Source: Larkinella knui
GTDB lineage: Bacteria; Bacteroidota; Bacteroidia; Cytophagales; Spirosomataceae
Reading direction: 5' to 3'
NCBI RefSeq assembly: GCF_003858645.1
Contig: NZ_RQJP01000005.1
Coordinates: 434,001 to 498,000 of the forward strand
DNA: 64,000 nt
The translations under genes were made by a program, and so were the position numbers. The notes beneath the pieces were generated by a model, which saw nothing but the letters and a program-made list of their open reading frames with translations, was not told the DNA's origin and did not search any database. Of this stretch, positions 1-8,625 are shown one piece after another (the first letter of the stretch is position 1; every line of letters starts with the position of its first letter).

Positions 1-114
1 CGAAGCAATCTGCTGCTCCAATGTTTGTTTTAGCGTAATTTTTTTCTGACTCGACGCCCGCAGGGTAATAGCCAGGGCCAGGCAGAGTGTACTGATTATC
101 AAGACCGTTTTCAT
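1..114 (-). CDS. N-terminus of a secreted protein, cut by the window edge
   Basis: An open frame runs leftward from an ATG at 114-112 through the window edge, giving the first 38 residues. They form a clear signal peptide: MKT, then a hydrophobic run (VLIISTLCLALAITL) and a likely cleavage site near RASSQ. The mature part starts KKITLKQTLEQQIAS. This is too little to name a family; TolC-like proteins can begin this way, but I cannot support that. The gene is divergent from the PLP enzyme at 420. A TAATTTTG box on the minus strand (178-171) could be its -7 element, 57 bases before the ATG. Confidence 0.6.
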   Translation of the reverse strand, partial: MKTVLIISTLCLALAITLRASSQKKITLKQTLEQQIAS

Positions 115-419
115 TAGTTTGTTGTTATTAGAATCGTATCAATGGTGTGGATATGTCAGATTTGACAATGCAAAATTAGGTCGGTCGGGGCGGGTCTTTT
201 AGCGCACAAGTACGCTTTTTGAAAAATGCGTAGTTTCCACGTACCCCTTGCCGGAAGTACGCAGATACCGCCAGACATTAGCTATTCCCTGTTTGGCGGA
301 ATTGTGCAGAATAAAATTTAGAGATTCTGGTATTTTTAGTAGGTTTTATTTGGCGTTGATAGCGTTATGGCAATTTTATTTCTATCTTGTGCTATAAACG
401 CCATAGTCCCTCCTGAGCC
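115..419. other. Divergent intergenic region, no gene seen
   Basis: This 305-base gap separates two divergently read genes and must hold promoters for both. On the minus strand 178-171 reads TAATTTTG, which fits the Bacteroidota -7 consensus TAnnTTTG, but I find no TTG at the expected 17-23 base spacing. No convincing promoter box is visible for the rightward gene. I see no repeat, RNA gene or coding remnant here. Confidence 0.35.
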
Positions 420-1736
420 ATGTCTACCCGTCGCACGTTCTTCCGCCAACTCGGCGCAGCCGCCACTACGCCACTGGTTTTGCCCGATTTTCTGACCGAG
501 GCTAACCGGTCGGTTTTTCAGCGGCTTCAACACACCGCCAGCAGCCCGCAGCAGATCGCACAGGATGAAGATTTCTGGTCATGGATCAAAGCCGAATACA
601 CGGTTTCGCCGAACATTCTGAATCTGAACAACGGCGGGGTTAGCCCGCAGCCCAAACTGGTTCAGGATGCACACATCCGGTTTTACCAGTATTGCAACGA
701 AGCCCCGAGCTACTACATGTGGCGAATTCTGGATCAGGGCCGGGAGTCGCTGCGCGCCAAACTGGCGGATTTGTCGGGCTGCTCGCCGGACGAACTGGCC
801 ATCAACCGCAATGCGACGGAAGGTTTGAATACGGTTATTTTTGGGCTGACCCTAAAACCGGGCGACGAAGTGATTCTGGCCAAGCAGGATTATCCGAACA
901 TGATAAATGCCTGGAAACAGCGGGAAAAACGGGACGGCATCAAACTCGTCTGGCTCGACCTGAAACTGCCTTCCGAAAATGAAGAGGAACTGGTTCGGCA
1001 CTACGTCAGTGCGTTTACCAGCAAAACCAAAGTCGTTCATACGACCCACGTCGTTAACTGGAGCGGTCAGATCATGCCGGTTCGTAAAATTGCGGATGCC
1101 GCTCACAAGCAGGGAATTGAGGTGATTTGCGACGGAGCCCACAGCTTTGCCCATCTGGAATATAAAATTCCGGATCTGGGATGCGATTACTACGCAACCA
1201 GCCTGCACAAATGGCTCTGTGCGCCGTTCGGTAGCGGAATGATGTATGTCCGGAAAGATAAAATCAGGAACATCTGGGCCTTGTTATCCAGTCCTGAGCC
1301 CGACGGAGCCGACATCCGCAAATTTGAGTCGCTCGGCACCCGCTCCTTTGCTGCGGAAATGGCCATCGGCACGGCGGTGGATTTTCACCTGAGCATCGGC
1401 TCAGCCCGGAAATTTGCGCGACTGCATTATCTGAAAAACTACTGGGCCGAAAAAGTGAAGGACATTTCCGGTGTCAACTTATTCACGTCCCTAAAACCCG
1501 AATTTGCCGGTGCCCTGGCCGTTGTCGGCATCACCGGTATGAAGGGACCCGAGCTGGAAAGCGAGCTGTTGGGAACGTACAAAATCCACACCACACCGAT
1601 CACACTCGGCCCCATCGACGGCGTTCGGGTGACGCCCCACGTCTACACAACGCCCAAAGAACTGGATCGGCTGGTGGTGGCCATTACGGAACTGGCGGGA
1701 AAACAGAATCTGGCGACGAAACAAAAGAAGAGTTAG
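420..1736 (+). CDS. Aminotransferase class V-fold PLP enzyme with Tat-like leader
   Basis: This is a 438-residue fold-type I PLP enzyme of the class V group (isopenicillin-N epimerase and cysteine desulfurase relatives). The leader has a twin arginine (STRRTFFRQLG) followed by a short apolar stretch, so Tat export to the periplasm is likely. The catalytic lysine should be K264 in SLHKW, and D238 in CDGAHSF should hold the pyridine nitrogen of PLP. NNGGVSPQP and the NATEGLN motif are typical of the isopenicillin-N epimerase-like branch. The substrate cannot be told from sequence; 'epimerase' is a family label. It stands alone, divergent from the gene at the left edge, with a coding scrap immediately downstream. 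Confidence 0.85.
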   Translation: MSTRRTFFRQLGAAATTPLVLPDFLTEANRSVFQRLQHTASSPQQIAQDEDFWSWIKAEYTVSPNILNLNNGGVSPQPKLVQDAHIRFYQYCNEAPSYYMWRILDQGRESLRAKLADLSGCSPDELAINRNATEGLNTVIFGLTLKPGDEVILAKQDYPNMINAWKQREKRDGIKLVWLDLKLPSENEEELVRHYVSAFTSKTKVVHTTHVVNWSGQIMPVRKIADAAHKQGIEVICDGAHSFAHLEYKIPDLGCDYYATSLHKWLCAPFGSGMMYVRKDKIRNIWALLSSPEPDGADIRKFESLGTRSFAAEMAIGTAVDFHLSIGSARKFARLHYLKNYWAEKVKDISGVNLFTSLKPEFAGALAVVGITGMKGPELESELLGTYKIHTTPITLGPIDGVRVTPHVYTTPKELDRLVVAITELAGKQNLATKQKKS

Positions 1737-1740
1737 TCCT

Positions 1741-1899
1741 GACCCGCCGGATCGATTCAGTAGGGAAATAACCGAGCGTTTCAAAACGGTGATGCAGGCC
1801 GTCAATTACGTTGAAAAAAACGGCTGGGAAGTGGTTTCCTTCCAGACAACTCACACGGACAGCGGTTCCTACACTAAATTCATCTATTTACTGTTTTTT
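1741..1899 (+). pseudogene. Decayed 3' remnant of a small conserved Bacteroidota protein
   Basis: Just after the PLP enzyme's stop, a frame with no stop reads DPPDRFSREITERFKTVMQA, then VNYVEKNGWEVVSFQ, and TKFIYLL at 1879-1893. The pattern 'AlNYmgkqGWEfVq ... vYhyLLkk' is the C-terminal end of a widespread small secreted Bacteroidota protein, as I recall the family. Here it has no start region of its own (only a GTG at 1789) and runs on into a non-matching tail after 1893. I read it as a truncated leftover, not a working gene. It could instead be chance similarity. Confidence 0.45.
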
Positions 1900-1971
1900 G
1901 AATCAGTCCTTCGTTTACCCCTTTTTTCTGCGGGTTCACCCCATTTCATCCCTATACTGCCTTTCCCGGCC

Positions 1972-1979
1972 TAGCTTTG
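1972..1979 (+). promoter_or_regulatory. Possible -7 promoter element for the sensor kinase gene
   Basis: TAGCTTTG matches the Bacteroidota -7 consensus TAnnTTTG exactly and is the same octamer as in the metK promoter at 58150. It lies 18 bases before the ATG at 1998, so the leader would be very short. No TTG is seen at the proper upstream distance, so this is a partial promoter match only. Confidence 0.35.
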
Positions 1980-1997
1980 TTCAAAAACAAGTCAACT

Positions 1998-3533
1998 ATG
2001 CGGGATTTAGCGGGTATACGACGCTTTGAATTGTGGTTCGCCGTGGGAGCGGCCTTCGTTTACGTGGTTCGGCGGTTGAATGAAGAAGTTCACCGGATTG
2101 ATCGAATGATCGACCTGGCTGAAAAAAACCGGGTTCCTTCGGCTATCATCTGGCGGGATCTGGCCGGGTATAACCATACGATCAACAACAATTTTCCGCT
2201 CATTGCCGGGGTGTTGTTTTTTCTGGCAGCCTGGTACGTTTTTCATTACCTCACCCTTCCGAACTGGAACAACAACGATACCGATGAGAAAATACGGTTA
2301 TATGCCGGATTGAGCGTTTTACTGGTCGTGAGCAGCGTAACCGTTTACTATTTTTCCAAACTTCAGGTTCATTTCCGGCAGGACGATGCGAGGGCCATTA
2401 TCGGGTTGAAAGTCTATTCGTTATACCGGAAACGGAATGTGCTGGCCGATGCCATCGGCCTGGGTATTTTCCTGGTTGCGTACGAACTGCTTTGCCAGTT
2501 AGGCTATTACCTGCACCGAAAAGCCCGCCAGGATTTCCGGTTTATCAGCTACCTGGTTTGGGTACCTTTATACGGTTTTTTAGTGATTTTTGTCCTGGCA
2601 GCCACCCTGCCCGAAACGCTCTGGCAAAGCCCGTTTCGCGAAATACTGCTTATGCTGGCCATTCCGATCCAGGTCTACATTCTTCAGGCTTATGTGTATA
2701 CGGCAGTACTGCCGTACATCCGGAGTTTCCGCACGGCGGATTTTCTGGGCCGTTGGCTGGTCGGTTTGCTACTCTGGATCCTGCTCAGTGCCATGGTCTG
2801 GGGTGCCCGAACGTATTTCCGGTATCCTGATTCGGGGCTTAACAACGCGCTGGCGTTGCTGACCCTGTTGGGGGCGGTTATTATTGCCCTGCTGCGCCGG
2901 ACCTCGGTGAAAGAGAAAGTAGCGTTGCAAACCGAGGTTTCCCAAACATCCGCCGAACTGGCGGGGCTGCAATCCCAGATCAATCCGCACTTTTTGTTCA
3001 ACGCCCTCAACAGCCTCTATGCCACGGCTTTAAAAGAAAACAGCGAAAAAACCGCCGACGGTATTCAGAAACTGGGAGACATGATGCGGTTTATGTTGCA
3101 GGAAAATAACCGGGACCGCATTTCGCTGCCCAAAGAAGTGGAATACCTGCGGAATTACATCGATCTCCAGCGGATGCGGCTGGATGAAACCCACGGTATT
3201 GAGATCCGGGTGACGATTCAGGAGCCCGACCGCGACGTGTCCATTGCGCCCATGATGCTGCTGCCTTTTGTCGAAAATGCCTTCAAACACGGGATCAGTT
3301 TGCGAAATCCGTCCTGGATTTTCATTACCTTGACGCTGGATAACTCAACCATTTACTTTAAAGTACACAATTCACTCCATCCGGGACCGACCAACGACCC
3401 GGAGAAAGAACATTCCGGTATTGGCCTGGAAAATGTTAAAAAACGGCTGGAGCTGATTTATCCCGGCCGGTATACGCTGGCGATTCAGGCGTCGGAACAG
3501 GATTACTTTATTGCACTAACCATTCGATTTTGA
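1998..3533 (+). CDS. LytS/YehU-type sensor histidine kinase
   Basis: A membrane sensor kinase of the His_kinase (PF06580)/HATPase_c class, 511 residues from the ATG at 1998; a TTG at 1977 in the same frame would add seven residues but overlaps a -7-like box. The N-terminal ~310 residues carry about eight hydrophobic segments with no recognised sensory domain. The phospho-acceptor is H331 in QINPHFLFNALNSLY. The N-box is FVENAFKHGI (about 423-432) and the G-box is GIGLENVKKRLELIYPG. The partner is the LytTR regulator at 4016, but an AT-rich gene on the other strand has come between them. The input signal is unknown. Confidence 0.9.
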   Translation: MRDLAGIRRFELWFAVGAAFVYVVRRLNEEVHRIDRMIDLAEKNRVPSAIIWRDLAGYNHTINNNFPLIAGVLFFLAAWYVFHYLTLPNWNNNDTDEKIRLYAGLSVLLVVSSVTVYYFSKLQVHFRQDDARAIIGLKVYSLYRKRNVLADAIGLGIFLVAYELLCQLGYYLHRKARQDFRFISYLVWVPLYGFLVIFVLAATLPETLWQSPFREILLMLAIPIQVYILQAYVYTAVLPYIRSFRTADFLGRWLVGLLLWILLSAMVWGARTYFRYPDSGLNNALALLTLLGAVIIALLRRTSVKEKVALQTEVSQTSAELAGLQSQINPHFLFNALNSLYATALKENSEKTADGIQKLGDMMRFMLQENNRDRISLPKEVEYLRNYIDLQRMRLDETHGIEIRVTIQEPDRDVSIAPMMLLPFVENAFKHGISLRNPSWIFITLTLDNSTIYFKVHNSLHPGPTNDPEKEHSGIGLENVKKRLELIYPGRYTLAIQASEQDYFIALTIRF

Positions 3534-3577
3534 AGGTAACCGGCATCCCTTCCGTAATCTATTCGTATCGTTACTGA

Positions 3578-3958
3578 TTACTTTTTTCTATTTCCTGAGC
3601 TGTCAAAAATGGCATTTAACTTTAATTCGGCCAGGATGATACTGAGTAAGATTAGTAACGAAAGTAAAAACATTGTAATCAGGAAGAAATTCTTTAAATT
3701 ATAAAATACATGAATTAGTCCGTCTCTTCGTAAAACCAATAAGGTTATGGATAAAATAATAGAATAGATACTAATTAAATTTAAAATATATTTTGAAGCA
3801 AATCCATTGGCCGTCGTCCATGTGTCACCATTAATCATAGAAAGTCTGGTTCGATAACCATACCATAGATTGATCTTTTTCGGTGGGTAAAAATAATAAA
3901 GCAAAGACCCTATTAACATAATTAATGGTGGGAAATAGAAAACAATTAACCACTTCAT
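3578..3958 (-). CDS. SdpI-family membrane protein (AT-rich insertion)
   Basis: A 126-residue protein starting MKWLIVFYFPPLIMLIGSLL; a longer in-frame reading would overlap the response regulator, so the ATG at 3958 is chosen. It has three or four membrane segments and the motif YGYRTRLSMINGDTWTTAN, which matches the SdpI/YhfL family signature (GYRT..s..n.e.W..aN). SdpI itself is an immunity protein in Bacillus; most relatives have no known role. The DNA is far more AT-rich than either neighbour, and the gene is opposite in strand, sitting between a sensor kinase and its regulator. That points to a late arrival. No toxin gene is visible beside it. Confidence 0.75.
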   Translation of the reverse strand: MKWLIVFYFPPLIMLIGSLLYYFYPPKKINLWYGYRTRLSMINGDTWTTANGFASKYILNLISIYSIILSITLLVLRRDGLIHVFYNLKNFFLITMFLLSLLILLSIILAELKLNAIFDSSGNRKK

Positions 3959-4015
3959 GTTTATACAATTTAAAAACCGATATTTGAAATCCCGATCACC
4001 ATTAGTGTACCGCAC

Positions 4016-4708
4016 ATGGTAACTGCCATCGCTATCGACGACGAACCGCAGGCTTTGGAAGTCGTACGGCTGCATGCCGCCAAAGTGCCTTTTCTCGACC
4101 TGAAGGCCGGTTTTACGGATGCTTTCGAGGCCATTCCGTTTCTGCAACAGAACAAAATCGACCTGATTTTTCTGGATATAAAAATGCCGGATATATCGGG
4201 AATCGACTTTGTCAAATGCCTGCCAACGGTGCCGATGATCGTCTTTACAACGGCTTATTCCGATTATGCCGTTCAGGGATTTGAACTCGATGCGATCGAT
4301 TATCTGCTAAAACCATTCCCGCTGGCCCGCTTTCTGAAATCCTGTAACAAAGCGCTGGACCATAAGAATTTGCGGGATGGTAGTGGCGAGGAGTTTATTT
4401 TTGTAAAAACCGGCTACGAAGAAGAAAAAGTGTGGCTCGATGATATTTTATACCTGGAATCGGATGGGAATTATGTAACGTTTGTTCTCAAAAACCGAAA
4501 ACTACTGAGCCGGCAAACCATGTCCGACAGTCTGCGGATGCTGCCCGAAAATCAGTTTATCCGCATTCACCGTTCATACAGTATTTCGTTCCGGAAAATT
4601 GAGAAAATTGCCCGGAACGAAATCACCATTGCCCATTTTAAAATTCCGGTTGGCGCGTCCTATGAAGACAGACTAACGGAAATTCGGGCGCGGCTTTCGA
4701 AAAATTAA
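4016..4708 (+). CDS. LytTR-type response regulator
   Basis: A 230-residue response regulator. The receiver domain (1-~120) has the acidic pair IDDE (8-11), the phospho-acceptor D54 in LIFLDIKMPD, a T in TTAYSDYAVQGFELDAIDYL and the K in LLKPF. The C-terminal LytTR DNA-binding domain (~135-230) shows the usual ILYLESDGNYV and FIRIHRSYSI motifs. It should be phosphorylated by the LytS-like kinase at 1998-3533 and act as a transcription regulator. Its targets are not evident. The two genes probably once formed one operon, since separated by the SdpI-like gene. Confidence 0.92.
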   Translation: MVTAIAIDDEPQALEVVRLHAAKVPFLDLKAGFTDAFEAIPFLQQNKIDLIFLDIKMPDISGIDFVKCLPTVPMIVFTTAYSDYAVQGFELDAIDYLLKPFPLARFLKSCNKALDHKNLRDGSGEEFIFVKTGYEEEKVWLDDILYLESDGNYVTFVLKNRKLLSRQTMSDSLRMLPENQFIRIHRSYSISFRKIEKIARNEITIAHFKIPVGASYEDRLTEIRARLSKN

Positions 4709-4717
4709 GCCAGGCCG

Positions 4718-5152
4718 TTAAGCCCCAACCTGTACTGATTCTTGCCATTCAAACCGGATTACCTGCTCCAGATCCGGGTGCAGGCTAAGCGCCACGGGAC
4801 ACGTGTGGGCGGTATGCTCCATTTTAGCCCGAAATGTGTCTGAATACGCTTCCGACGGCGGCATCATAATATCGATTTCGATGCGGACAATGCGCCGGGG
4901 TGCGTCTTTCGACATCACTTTGGTGATCGTCAGTTCCCCGTTTATCAGCTCAATACCTTCGCGCCGGGCCACAATTCCCATCGTGGTAATGATGCAACTT
5001 CCCAACGAAGCCGCCACCAGATCAGTGGGTGAGAACGCTTCGCCTTTTCCCATGTTATCGGTGGGGGCGTCGGTAATGATGCGGGTACCGGATTGCAGGT
5101 GAATGGCTTCCGTCCGTAAATCGCCTAAATAAGTAGTTTGTATCGTGGGCAT
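4718..5152 (-). CDS. OsmC/Ohr-family peroxiredoxin-like protein
   Basis: A 144-residue cytoplasmic protein of the OsmC family (thiol-dependent peroxide defence). The start is taken at MPTIQTTYLG (ATG at 5152); a longer frame to 5227 adds residues that do not match the family. The two redox cysteines are visible: C53 in ASLGSCIITTMG and C118 in HTCPVALSL, at the spacing expected for YhfA/OsmC-like members. The FSPTDLVAASLG motif is diagnostic. It converges on the response regulator with only nine bases between them. Confidence 0.9.
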   Translation of the reverse strand: MPTIQTTYLGDLRTEAIHLQSGTRIITDAPTDNMGKGEAFSPTDLVAASLGSCIITTMGIVARREGIELINGELTITKVMSKDAPRRIVRIEIDIMMPPSEAYSDTFRAKMEHTAHTCPVALSLHPDLEQVIRFEWQESVQVGA

Positions 5153-5340
5153 GGTACCAAAAGATAAAATCCGGTTCGTATAAACTGTCAAATGAAAAAT
5201 ATAAATTGCTTCACGCAACCAACCCATGGTTCAGACCGTTACTCATGGGAGCGAAGGAGTTAGGGCCGACACCAACACTAATTTCGTAGTGTCAAAGTAA
5301 ACTGTTATTTTTATCGTTACAAAAGTTTTCCATCACGACC

Positions 5341-6084
5341 GTGTCACGAGTTTTACAGATAGTATCCATCATGGGCTTGCTGCTGACCGCTTGCAGTGCG
5401 CAGGCTCAGACCGCCGACACCGATGAAGATAAGTATACGACCGTTACCACCTATGGCGTAACGACCAATACCAACTCCGGCATTTTAGGCGGTTTTGTTT
5501 TTCGGCATTCGAAGGCTTTACCAACCTTGTTTCAGGGCAAACGGCAGTTTCGTTATTTTGCCGTCGAACTGGTCAATGTGAAGCATCCCAAAGAAGTGCA
5601 GTCGCAGACGCCCTATTCCGGCGCGCGGTATGTGTACAATAAGCAGAATTATCTGTTTGTCGTTCGTCCGCAATACGGTCGCGAAATTTCGCTTTTTACC
5701 CGCACGGCAGATGAGGGCATCGCGATCAACGGCATTCTGGCCGTTGGGCCGTCCCTCGGAATTATAAAACCCTACTACGTGCAGTATACAACCCGACCGG
5801 GTGTGGTGGATACGCGTCCGTTCGACCCCAGTTTACAGCCGGAGCTGATTGTTGGTGCCGGGAGTTTTTTTCAGGGGTTTGATAAATCGAAACTAACGCT
5901 TGGCCTGAATTTTAAAGCCGCCGTTGCCTTCGAACTGAGTGCTTTCCGGAATAACATGACCGGTTTGGAAATTGGCTTTCTGGCCGAAGCATTTTCCAAA
6001 CAGGTTATTATTATGAATGATACTAATAATCGCAGCGTTTATACTTCAGGTTTCGTAACGCTGTTTTTCGGAAACAAGAAATAA
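5341..6084 (+). CDS. Secreted protein of unknown function, outer-membrane-like
   Basis: A 247-residue protein that begins at a GTG; the only nearby ATG would cut the signal peptide in half. The leader MSRVLQIVSIMGLLLTACSA could be a signal peptidase I or a lipoprotein site (LLTAC). The mature part alternates polar and aromatic residues (FVFRHSK, RYVYNKQNYLFVVRPQYGR, ILAVGPSLGIIKPYYVQY) and ends FVTLFFGNKK with aromatic strand-like spacing, suggesting a small beta-barrel. I do not recognise a named family beyond 'conserved in Bacteroidota'. A strong hairpin terminator follows. Confidence 0.7.
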   Translation: MSRVLQIVSIMGLLLTACSAQAQTADTDEDKYTTVTTYGVTTNTNSGILGGFVFRHSKALPTLFQGKRQFRYFAVELVNVKHPKEVQSQTPYSGARYVYNKQNYLFVVRPQYGREISLFTRTADEGIAINGILAVGPSLGIIKPYYVQYTTRPGVVDTRPFDPSLQPELIVGAGSFFQGFDKSKLTLGLNFKAAVAFELSAFRNNMTGLEIGFLAEAFSKQVIIMNDTNNRSVYTSGFVTLFFGNKK

Positions 6085-6091
6085 AAAGAGG

Positions 6092-6132
6092 CAGGAGAAA
6101 AAGTTACCAAAAAACCGTTGCTTTTTCTCCTG
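6092..6132 (+). terminator. Hairpin terminator after the secreted protein
   Basis: Arms CAGGAGAAAAAG (6092-6103) and CTTTTTCTCCTG (6121-6132) are perfect 12-base complements around a 17-base loop, eight bases past the stop codon at 6084, with a T-rich stretch after the stem. Confidence 0.6.
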
Positions 6133-6245
6133 TTTCCAGGCTTCTCTTCCGCCATTCCGTCGGCTATTCCTTTTTCCTTTCCTCCGTATTCCCGAACTTT
6201 ACTTCCCGAAAATCCATTGTGTAAAAAACTGGATTGAGGTTTGCT

Positions 6246-7124
6246 ATGATTGAACTTCCCGTAATTCCCTCCGAAAATCAGCGAAAGAAACGCCCCGACT
6301 GGCTGCGGGTGAAACTGCCCATTGGCCCGGAATATGCTAAAGTCCGTACATTAGTCGATACCCATAAATTACATACCATTTGTGAAAGCGGCAATTGCCC
6401 CAACATGGGCGAGTGCTGGGGAGCCGGCACGGCAACCTTCATGATTCTGGGCAACGTCTGCACGCGTAGCTGTACGTTTTGTGCCGTGGCAACGGGCCGC
6501 CCCAACGAATACGATACCGACGAACCCCGGCGTGTGGCGGAAGCCATCCTGCTGATGAAAGTTAAACACGCCGTTATTACGTCGGTCAATCGCGATGAAT
6601 TGAAAGACCGGGGTGCCGAAATCTGGTACCAGACCGTTCGGGCCGTGAAGGAAGTGTCGCCCACTACCACCATTGAAACGCTGATTCCGGATACGAAAGG
6701 TAATTGGGACGCGTTGATCCGGATGATTGAAGCCGGACAGGAAGTGGTTTCGCACAACATGGAAACCGTCGAACGGCTCTATCGTCGCGTGCGGCCGCAG
6801 GCCCGGTATGAACGCAGTCTGGAGCAAATTCGCCGTACCAAAGACTACGGTCAGCGCACCAAATCGGGCATTATGCTCGGGCTGGGCGAAACCGTCGACG
6901 AAGTGCTGAAGGCGATGGATGACCTGGTCGAGCACGGGTTGGACATTCTGACACTGGGGCAGTATCTGCAACCGACCAAAATGCACCACGAAGTAATCGA
7001 GTGGATTCATCCCGAAACCTTTGCCATGTATCGCGAAGAAGGGCTGAAACGCGGGCTGAAATACGTCGAGTCAGGCCCCCTGGTTCGTTCATCGTACCAC
7101 GCCGAGCGGCATGTGAATGTATAA
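6246..7124 (+). CDS. lipA: Lipoyl synthase
   Basis: A radical SAM enzyme that inserts two sulfurs into protein-bound octanoyl groups to make lipoyl cofactors of the 2-oxoacid dehydrogenases and the glycine cleavage system. From the ATG at 6246 it has 292 residues, normal for LipA (a TTG at 6234 is less likely). The auxiliary cluster ligands are C46, C51 and C57 in [12 protein letters not shown]. The radical SAM cluster uses C72, C76 and C79 in CTRSCTFC. The C-terminal RSSYHA supplies the serine ligand of the auxiliary cluster. No lipB is beside it. A long hairpin follows the gene. Confidence 0.97.
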   Translation: MIELPVIPSENQRKKRPDWLRVKLPIGPEYAKVRTLVDTHKLHTICESGNCPNMGECWGAGTATFMILGNVCTRSCTFCAVATGRPNEYDTDEPRRVAEAILLMKVKHAVITSVNRDELKDRGAEIWYQTVRAVKEVSPTTTIETLIPDTKGNWDALIRMIEAGQEVVSHNMETVERLYRRVRPQARYERSLEQIRRTKDYGQRTKSGIMLGLGETVDEVLKAMDDLVEHGLDILTLGQYLQPTKMHHEVIEWIHPETFAMYREEGLKRGLKYVESGPLVRSSYHAERHVNV

Positions 7125-7150
7125 TTAGAAAGAAAAGAGACACCAGGACG

Positions 7151-7199
7151 AAGGGAGAAAGGGAAAAGAGGTTTTTGAGCCTTTTTCCCTTTCTCCCTT
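7151..7199 (+). terminator. Long hairpin between lipA and the cyclase gene
   Basis: Arms 7151-7167 and 7183-7199 are perfect 17-base complements (AAGGGAGAAAGGGAAAA and its complement) with a 15-base loop. The pyrimidine-rich right arm runs into CTTTTTCCTTTCC, so it can act as a terminator for lipA. Confidence 0.55.
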
Positions 7200-7233
7200 T
7201 TTCCTTTCCGGCTTTTTCGCTTTCTTGTTCTGA

Positions 7234-8394
7234 ATGAAAAAATACGACTTCATCATCGCGGGAGGAGGAATGGCTGGGTTGAGCCTGGCGTATTACCTGA
7301 GCCTGTCACCGCTGCGCGACCGTTCCATCCTGATTCTCGATAAAGAAACCAAAGACCGGAATGATCGGACGTGGTGCTTCTGGGAGGATAAAGACGGGCC
7401 TTTTGAGTCGATTTTATTTCGAAAATGGAACACCGTCGGTTTTTTCGGAACCACATTTAACGGATTGCTCGACATCGGTGATTACCAGTATAAAATGTTG
7501 CGGGGCAGTGATTTCTATGCTTTCGTGAAGAATCACCTCGCCCAGTTTCCTTCCATCGAGTTCCGGCAGGTTACCATCAATCGGGTGAAAGACACGCCAC
7601 AGGGCGGTTTTGTCATTGCCGACGATGAGCCCTACATCGCTAACTATGTATTTGACAGCACATATTTACTGAAGCTGAACCGCTCTGAAAATCACAATCT
7701 GCTGCAGCATTTCAAAGGCTGGACGATTGTGGCCGAAAAGCCGTGCTTCGATGTTAGCAAACCCTGCATGATGGATTTTCGGGTTGAGCAGCACGGCGAC
7801 TGCCGGTTTTTATACGTCCTGCCGTTCGACGAGCGGACGGCTTTGGTAGAATATACCGTTTTCAACGATGCGCTTTTACCGGACGAGTACTACGAAACCG
7901 CTCTGCGCAGCTATATCGACCGGTTTTTAGATACCGGAACGTATACGGTTCAGGAAACCGAGTTTGGCATTATTCCGATGTCGGACGAACTGACCAAAGA
8001 ACGGCCGGGGAAGCATGTGGTCCGGATCGGGACGGCCGGCGGCTACACGAAGCCATCGACCGGTTATACCTTTCAGCGGACGCAGCGGTATTTGTACGAA
8101 ATCGTTCAGAATCTGGTTATTACCGGAAAACCCAAACGCCGTAAACCGTGGTTACGGCGCGTTTTCAAGCGGTTTCTGGACAGTGTGCTCCTGAATGTGC
8201 TGCAAAACCATCGTCACCCGGCCGACGATATTTTTACCAGATTGTATCAAAACAACCCTCCAGCCCAGATTTTTCGATTTCTGGACGAAGACACCACCTT
8301 TGCCGAGGACCTCAAAATCATGACGACGGTGCCGCTGGGCGCCTTTACCATTGCGGCTCTGGACGTTTTTCGGAAACGAATTTTTCGCGTGTAA
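7234..8394 (+). CDS. crtY: Lycopene beta-cyclase (CrtY type)
   Basis: A 386-residue flavoprotein of the lycopene cyclase family, which closes the ends of lycopene into beta-ionone rings in carotenoid synthesis. The FAD-binding site is at the N-terminus (FIIAGGGMAGLSLAYYL, glycines from residue 10). The family motifs RTWCFW (about 47-52), the LRGSDFY region and STGYTFQRTQRY are present. Bacteroidota of this type make orange or pink carotenoids; other crt genes are not in this window, so the gene stands apart from the usual cluster. Membrane association is expected from the family. Confidence 0.9.
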   Translation: MKKYDFIIAGGGMAGLSLAYYLSLSPLRDRSILILDKETKDRNDRTWCFWEDKDGPFESILFRKWNTVGFFGTTFNGLLDIGDYQYKMLRGSDFYAFVKNHLAQFPSIEFRQVTINRVKDTPQGGFVIADDEPYIANYVFDSTYLLKLNRSENHNLLQHFKGWTIVAEKPCFDVSKPCMMDFRVEQHGDCRFLYVLPFDERTALVEYTVFNDALLPDEYYETALRSYIDRFLDTGTYTVQETEFGIIPMSDELTKERPGKHVVRIGTAGGYTKPSTGYTFQRTQRYLYEIVQNLVITGKPKRRKPWLRRVFKRFLDSVLLNVLQNHRHPADDIFTRLYQNNPPAQIFRFLDEDTTFAEDLKIMTTVPLGAFTIAALDVFRKRIFRV

Positions 8395-8433
8395 TCCGGA
8401 TGTAAACGGTTGAACCCAACCCGGCTCAGGAGA

Positions 8434-8520
8434 TCAGGGAGGCTTTTTTGCTACCAGAATCCGTTCGTTGCGCGGCCAGTACGTCCGGATTGGCGTCACA
8501 TCAGGAACCTTAATTTCCTT
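8434..8520 (-). pseudogene. Possible 28-codon remnant of a lost minus-strand gene
   Basis: Between the cyclase and the dehydrogenase, the minus strand reads KEIKVPDVTPIRTYWPRNER, then ILVAKKPP and a stop. Codon use looks like that of real genes here (GC-rich third positions), but an in-frame stop lies just upstream at 8523-8521, and nothing coding continues beyond it. This could be the tail of a decayed gene or chance. No family is recognised. Confidence 0.22.
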
Positions 8521-8625
8521 TCAGAAATCACTTGAAAACTTACAATAATCGTTGGTTCCGACGACGTTGATGAGTAGTATTCTACAAAAAATTCTTTATT
8601 ATGTAATAATGACAAATAGCGTCTC

